54,658 bases of DNA, from positions 1-54,658 of the forward strand of contig JANYBW010000063.1 of NCBI GenBank assembly GCA_025360585.1, in the 5' to 3' direction. This document shows positions 50,826 through 54,658 of this stretch, one piece after another. How positions within the stretch are numbered: position 1 is the first letter of the stretch; each line of letters opens with the position of its first letter. The stretch is from Actinomycetes bacterium (lineage in GTDB: Bacteria; Actinomycetota; Acidimicrobiia; IMCC26256; PALSA-610). The notes below the pieces were generated by a model. It was not told the origin of the DNA. It made no database searches and saw only the letters and a program-made list of their open reading frames with translations. Position numbers and translations under genes: made by a program.

Positions 50826-51644
50826 ATGGCAACCATCGACGCGGCATCGGTGTATCCGCCGGCGCATCATGTATTGCGCGACCTCGCGTTTGAAGTGCAG
50901 CCGGGCCGCACCATCAATCGCGCCTGGCTCACAACCACCGACATGATGTGCAATCCAAACGGTCGGCTCCACACAGGTTTGTTGGCCACGATGGTCGACG
51001 CGATCTGTGGAGGCCTCGCAGCGGTAACTGCGGCGCCCGGATGGATCGCGACCGCGGATCTCACCATGCATGTTGCTCGACCATTAGAGGGCGACGAGTT
51101 CGCCGCGGTGGCGCGGGTGCGGCGGGCCGGGCGCACCACGGTTGTGCTCGAAGCGGAGGTGCACAGTGATGCGAATATTCACGATCCGATCGCGATCGCT
51201 ACAGCAACCTTTTCGGTGCTACAACGACGCGAACAGAACCCAACGTTGGAGGCGGTACAGGGCGATGATCAGCCACGCCGTGCGTTCGTCGGCAGCACCA
51301 ACGGTTTCACGGAACCGGCCTACGGGGCCTGCAGTTTTAGGTATCTCGCCGACGGCGTTGTGGAAGTGCCGGTGCACGATTACATCCTGAATTCATTGGG
51401 TGGAGTGCAAGGCGGCATTTTGGCCTCACTGATTGACGCGGCCACAGTGCACGCACTGGGTGATGGCTTCGAAACTGTCGATCTCTACCTCACGTATCTC
51501 GCGCTTGCGAAACAGGGCCCGATTCGCGCCACACCAGCGATTACCCACCGCGACTCCCAACGGGGTGCGGTTTCGATTGAGGTGCACGATACGGGCGCGC
51601 AACGGCGCAACACCGTTGCGAACTGCGTGGGGGTGCGCTGGTGA
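50826..51644 (+). CDS. Double-hotdog thioesterase-like protein 1
   Basis: A 272-residue protein with two hotdog folds. The PaaI-type helix regions are GRLHTGLLATMVDAICGGLAA in the first half and GGVQGGILASLIDAATVHALG in the second, each holding the acidic residue (Asp) expected in acyl-CoA thioesterases. It would hydrolyse CoA esters or bind acyl-CoA. It begins 7 bp after the amidohydrolase stop and its own stop overlaps the next GTG (GTGA), so the three genes are co-translated. Confidence 0.82.
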   Translation: MATIDAASVYPPAHHVLRDLAFEVQPGRTINRAWLTTTDMMCNPNGRLHTGLLATMVDAICGGLAAVTAAPGWIATADLTMHVARPLEGDEFAAVARVRRAGRTTVVLEAEVHSDANIHDPIAIATATFSVLQRREQNPTLEAVQGDDQPRRAFVGSTNGFTEPAYGACSFRYLADGVVEVPVHDYILNSLGGVQGGILASLIDAATVHALGDGFETVDLYLTYLALAKQGPIRATPAITHRDSQRGAVSIEVHDTGAQRRNTVANCVGVRW

Positions 51645-52468
51645 ATCTCGACGCACCCGATGGTGAAGGCCGTGGCGTAGGCCGGTTCATGGGCCTCACG
51701 ATGATTGAAGCCACAGTTGCGGACGGCCCAGTATCGCTTCGCGGCGAATCGTTGGTACCGGCGTCGGTCGTCGACGAACATGGTTGTATTAACGCGGGTG
51801 CCCTCTTTACGATGGCCGATTGCATCGGAGGTTTCGCCGGAGGCCTGGGCGCACTTCCCGACGGTTGGGTCGTTACGACCAACATGATGATTCGTTCCGT
51901 GGCGGTGCGAGTGGAAGCTCCGTTGATCCTGACGAGCACGGTCTTGCGCAAGGGAAAAAACTCAGTGATTACAGCGGTGAATGCCGTTGATAGCGCCGGT
52001 GAATTTGTCGCCGCGGGCACGCTGACTTCCGCGGTACTCATCCCCGCAGGCGGCGTGCCGACCTGGAACCGCCCCGCGCGTATCGATCTGCATGCGAGTG
52101 CGTCGACGGTGCATTTCAACGATTGGTTGGGCATCACGCCAACCGAAATTGGCGTAGAACTCCAACTTGTCGATGATCTCCGCAATCCGTGGGGCATCAT
52201 GCACGGCGGCGTGACGAGCGCGCTTGTCGATCATGCCGCGACGACTGCGGTGTGTCGGTCGCTCGGCGGAACGCGCCGGGATGTACGCACCAACGATGTG
52301 GCGCTGCACTTCTTAGCGCCCGCCAAGACGGGCCCTGTTCGCGCATCAGGTCGAGTGCTGGGCACTCGACCTGACGGAACGTTGGTGGAGATCGAAGTCC
52401 GCGACGCTGGCAACGACGACCGGCTAGTAGCGCTCGCCGTGGCCACCGTCGGCCCGGTCCCGACCTAG
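51641..52468 (+). CDS. Double-hotdog thioesterase-like protein 2
   Basis: A 275-residue relative of the preceding protein. The two hotdog helices are INAGALFTMADCIGGFAGG and GIMHGGVTSALVDHAATTAVC; the second has the HGG plus Asp pattern of active PaaI thioesterases. GTG start in a 4-bp overlap with the preceding gene. The adjacent pair may form a heterodimer or handle two CoA esters in the same pathway; this is inference. Confidence 0.82.
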   Translation: MNLDAPDGEGRGVGRFMGLTMIEATVADGPVSLRGESLVPASVVDEHGCINAGALFTMADCIGGFAGGLGALPDGWVVTTNMMIRSVAVRVEAPLILTSTVLRKGKNSVITAVNAVDSAGEFVAAGTLTSAVLIPAGGVPTWNRPARIDLHASASTVHFNDWLGITPTEIGVELQLVDDLRNPWGIMHGGVTSALVDHAATTAVCRSLGGTRRDVRTNDVALHFLAPAKTGPVRASGRVLGTRPDGTLVEIEVRDAGNDDRLVALAVATVGPVPT

Positions 52469-52570
52469 CCCATTTCGCCTTTCCCGGAGCTTTTCGTGCG
52501 GAATCCGCAACTGCGCGCCCACCAGAATTTCTGGCAAGCCGAGTCGGGCGCCGTTTGCGCGGGTGGTGCG

Positions 52571-53314
52571 CTAGTTACTGGCCCCACCGTCGCCGGGCGG
52601 AGTAAGTGCGCCGCCGGATGCGGCTTCGATTGCTTGGGCGAGTGCGGTCAGGCCGTCGACTGCATCGTGCAATGTCGCGGCGTCTGCTTCAATCGTCGCA
52701 CTGACCCCTTCGGCCATCATGAGCGCGGCGATCGCGTCACCCATGCCCGACGCGTCGCTTTCGATCCCGTCGAGAGTTGCTTGGGCTTCGGCAATCATGG
52801 CGCGGTAGGTGCTGACGTCTTGGCCGTTGGCTTCGAGTTGATCCACCATCACGGTTGCTTGATCGAGCAACGCTTGAATCGCGTTTATGCCAGCATCAAC
52901 CCGATCGGCTTTGCTCGTGAGGCGCGCTTTGGCAACATCGAACCGCAACGCTCTCGATAGCGTTTTCAAATCGCGACACGCCCTGCGGGCGGCATCAAGG
53001 GTCGTTGAGGCGTCGAGCGCAGCTTTCGCGTCCGTGACGGCCGCAGAGTCGGCAGAAACTCCAGTGTTTAAAGTCGTTTTGTGCGCCGAGGTGAGGTGGG
53101 CGCTGTTCGTGATCGCGTTGGCGAGTTCGGTGAAATGATGCTGAACGCGAGCAGCTTCGCGACTGCATTCCTTTTGCACTTTGGCGATTTTGGTGCGGGG
53201 CCGTTCGCGCCGACCACCGTCTTTCGCGAAGGCGTCACCCGCGAGCGGGGCGAGCAACGTGGCGGCGGTAATCGTCGTCACGACCGCGGACTTCAGCAAT
53301 TTGCGACCGAACAT
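52571..53314 (-). CDS. Secreted helical protein of unknown function
   Basis: A 247-residue protein. The N-terminus MFGRKLLKSAVVTTITAATLLAPLAGDAFA is a clear signal peptide with an AFA cleavage site, followed by a basic segment (RRERPRTKIAKVQKE), then an almost entirely helical Ala-rich region with a single Cys pair (KECSRE, RRACRDL) and a Gly/Pro tail. No domain was recognised. GGAG lies six bases before the ATG at 53314. It sits downstream of a long hairpin-containing leader. Confidence 0.7.
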   Translation of the reverse strand: MFGRKLLKSAVVTTITAATLLAPLAGDAFAKDGGRRERPRTKIAKVQKECSREAARVQHHFTELANAITNSAHLTSAHKTTLNTGVSADSAAVTDAKAALDASTTLDAARRACRDLKTLSRALRFDVAKARLTSKADRVDAGINAIQALLDQATVMVDQLEANGQDVSTYRAMIAEAQATLDGIESDASGMGDAIAALMMAEGVSATIEADAATLHDAVDGLTALAQAIEAASGGALTPPGDGGASN

Positions 53315-53375
53315 GACCTGCTCCGAAGAACTCAGTCCCAACCCTTACCCATGGTCATTCATCGGCGAACTGGTG

Positions 53376-53411
53376 CGCCAAACTTCACTGGCTCAACAAA
53401 AAAGTTTGGCG
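53376..53411 (-). promoter_or_regulatory. Leader hairpin with 10-bp perfect stem
   Basis: CGCCAAACTT (53376-53385) and AAGTTTGGCG (53402-53411) form a perfect 10-bp stem with a 16-nt loop, about 60 nt upstream of the secreted helical protein gene. It may be a regulatory hairpin in that gene's 5' leader. The remaining 289-bp gap holds two direct copies of TCGCTGCGCTCCGG near 53507-53535 and no gene. Confidence 0.55.
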
Positions 53412-53603
53412 GCGAGTGCCTGAGGACACTAAGAACGCGCGCCGATAGGCGAAAGGTAATCCGATGTAAGAATCCTGTTTCGCGCGCACATCGCTGCGCT
53501 CCGGTTTCCCGCTCACGTCGCTGCGCTCCGGGGCCGATCGGGCCGCGGGCGGCGCCGCGCTTCGTCGAGATCAGCCAGAATCCGTCGCCTTTTGGCGCGC
53601 CCT

Positions 53604-54224
53604 CTAACTCGCGAGGCTGACCGTCACCTTGCGGTCGGCCGGTACCTCATCTGCGGCTGTTGCAGCCGCGGGTGCGGGCTGTTGCTTGGCCACGGGATCA
53701 ACAATGACTAAGCCGTGCAGTAACGACTGTGCAAGCTCCAAAGAATCCTCAGCTTCTTCGACAGTTTCACCGTCGGTCGCCGTGACTACCTCATCGCAGG
53801 CCCGCATTTCGCACACGAGTTGCACAACGCCGGTGCCACGATCGCGGTGATTCATCTGGCTTACGAAACCATCAGGAACACGCATCAGGACCATGGGAAC
53901 TGGCAGCCACAGGTACCAGGCCTTTGGTGATGCGCCGAGCGCGATACGCACTCCTTCGTTGGTGCGGGCGGGAGTCCAGCGGATGAGCCGAACTTCATCT
54001 GCGTCGGTGAGCATGCTGGCTAAACTCGCGACCCTGGCCGAGCCTTCCGCTGTACCGGTGCGGGCCAAGCCTTCGCGGGTCTGTTTATTGTCGCCAGCGA
54101 GCGCTGCGCCGACTCGATCGAATAGCCCAAGGCGGGCTGCTGCGGCGATCATCAGGACGGCCATCGCCGCGATGCCGAACCACGCGATGGTAGGAACGGT
54201 GGCAATTATTGCAAGCCCGCTCAT
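53604..54224 (-). CDS. Single-pass membrane protein of unknown function
   Basis: A 206-residue protein with an N-terminal transmembrane helix (AWFGIAAMAVLMIAAAARLGLF near residues 14-35) and a soluble region of about 170 residues (RLIRWTPARTNEGVRIALGASPKAWYLWLPVPMV, LVCEMRACDEVV). No family could be named. The ATG at 54224 is chosen because AGGAGA lies at 54231-54236 with a 6-nt spacer; an ATG at 54230 would leave no spacing. A TAGCAT box lies about 30 nt further upstream. Confidence 0.65.
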   Translation of the reverse strand: MSGLAIIATVPTIAWFGIAAMAVLMIAAAARLGLFDRVGAALAGDNKQTREGLARTGTAEGSARVASLASMLTDADEVRLIRWTPARTNEGVRIALGASPKAWYLWLPVPMVLMRVPDGFVSQMNHRDRGTGVVQLVCEMRACDEVVTATDGETVEEAEDSLELAQSLLHGLVIVDPVAKQQPAPAAATAADEVPADRKVTVSLAS

Positions 54225-54387
54225 CGGCATTCTCCTCACACAAACTCTCGACCTGTCGGATGCTACCGACGTCCGGCACAAAAAGCGCGGCAATTCACCA
54301 AGGTTTCGATGGCCTTGCGGGTGGGCCACGGCTGAGAATTTTTACGAAAGTCGTTGCTGGGGCCGGGTAAAAGCATGAAGTCGTTGT

Positions 54388-54419
<32 letters not shown>

Positions 54420-54451
54420 GCCGGACCGTGGGGATTCGGGCGCGAGCTTTG

Positions 54452-54457
54452 TAGACT
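54452..54457 (+). promoter_or_regulatory. Candidate -10 box TAGACT of the FmdB-like gene
   Basis: TAGACT is followed by 6 nt and the GTG at 54464; no Shine-Dalgarno sequence. Confidence 0.5.
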
Positions 54458-54463
54458 GGCGCC

Positions 54464-54658
54464 GTGCCTAGATACGACTACCGCTGCCGTCAATGCGCCA
54501 CCGTCTTCGAGCTCGATCGGCCGATGCGCGATTCCAGCGCTCCAGCCACGTGCCCGGACGGCCACACCGATTCGATGCGATTGTTTGCCGCCTTTGCCTC
54601 AGTGACCGCAGGTGGGGCGAGTGCTCCCGCGCCTTCGATGCCTTCGATGCCGAGCGGC
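54464..54658 (+). CDS. FmdB-family zinc-ribbon protein (partial, cut by window end)
   Basis: The first 65 residues are visible, starting at GTG: PRYDYRCRQCATVFELDRPM, then ATCPDGHTDSMRLFAAFASV. The CxxC near residues 8-11 and the CPxGH near 34 are the knuckles of FmdB-like zinc ribbons (FmdB was first described as a regulator of formamidase/amidase genes). The remaining sequence is Ala/Ser/Met/Pro-rich. The family is typically 60-110 residues, so most of the gene is present. Confidence 0.85.
   Translation, partial: MPRYDYRCRQCATVFELDRPMRDSSAPATCPDGHTDSMRLFAAFASVTAGGASAPAPSMPSMPSG

Noticed and set aside
41165-53608. Shared GGCGCGCCCTCTAA near 41169 and 53597
   Set aside because: A 14-bp GC-rich match between one intergenic site and one gene end, with no extended similarity; chance is sufficient.

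Overview
The window looks like a chromosomal segment of an actinobacterium, most likely of the class Acidimicrobiia (Ilumatobacter-like or Acidimicrobiales). The reasons are the GC-rich composition, an F420-type LLM oxidoreductase, several amidohydrolase-2 proteins, CaiB-type CoA-transferase, P450 and hotdog thioesterases, and very many genes whose start codon lies only 5-9 nt after a TAnnnT box (leaderless transcription, common in actinobacteria). The assignment is an inference from gene content; no rRNA, tRNA, integrase, IS element, phage gene or CRISPR array was seen.

Layout. 1-8.4 kb: the tail of an unknown gene, a Baeyer-Villiger monooxygenase, a convergent NAD-dependent epimerase, a tightly overlapping operon (NTF2-like protein, MacB/LolD-type ATPase, FtsX-like permease, degenerate SGNH lipoprotein), then a divergent pair of an LLM oxidoreductase and a carboxylesterase-thioredoxin fusion. 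8.4-13 kb: a repeat-rich spacer, selD, an NlpC/P60 wall hydrolase preceded by a small coupled ORF that duplicates its N-terminus, a redoxin-like protein, an MBL hydrolase and a perfect 48-bp palindrome. 13-22.6 kb: a beta-methylmalyl-CoA lyase-like gene, a large prepilin-like protein with six ~78-residue repeats, a methylsuccinyl-CoA dehydrogenase-like enzyme, an SGNH hydrolase, an ABC exporter, and an acyl-CoA dehydrogenase/MaoC pair. The lyase, the two dehydrogenases and the hydratase resemble parts of the ethylmalonyl-CoA pathway.

22.8-35.3 kb: MBL hydrolase, flavin reductase, MauE/DoxX and DUF4395 membrane proteins, an FtsH-like AAA protease with an altered Walker B, an MFS exporter, a heterodimeric ABC exporter, and a CheA-CheW pair in which CheA carries an MshEN-like module and two CheW domains. 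35.4-46.2 kb: an acetoacetate decarboxylase/amidohydrolase operon, a DEAD-box helicase with a structured leader, a GNAT, a second amidohydrolase, P450, CoA-transferase and an orphan form-II CoxL-like molybdoenzyme subunit. 46.4-54.7 kb: typA, DUF3817, an NrtR-like Nudix regulator facing an amidohydrolase-thioesterase-thioesterase operon across a 21-bp operator, two secreted or membrane proteins and the start of an FmdB zinc-ribbon gene.

Together the catabolic genes suggest oxidative breakdown of cyclic ketones, terpenoids or steroids and acyl-CoA chemistry. The exact substrates cannot be read from the sequence. The most unusual signals are the prepilin-repeat protein, the palindrome, a four-copy interspersed repeat family that hugs stop codons, and the pervasive leaderless promoter architecture.
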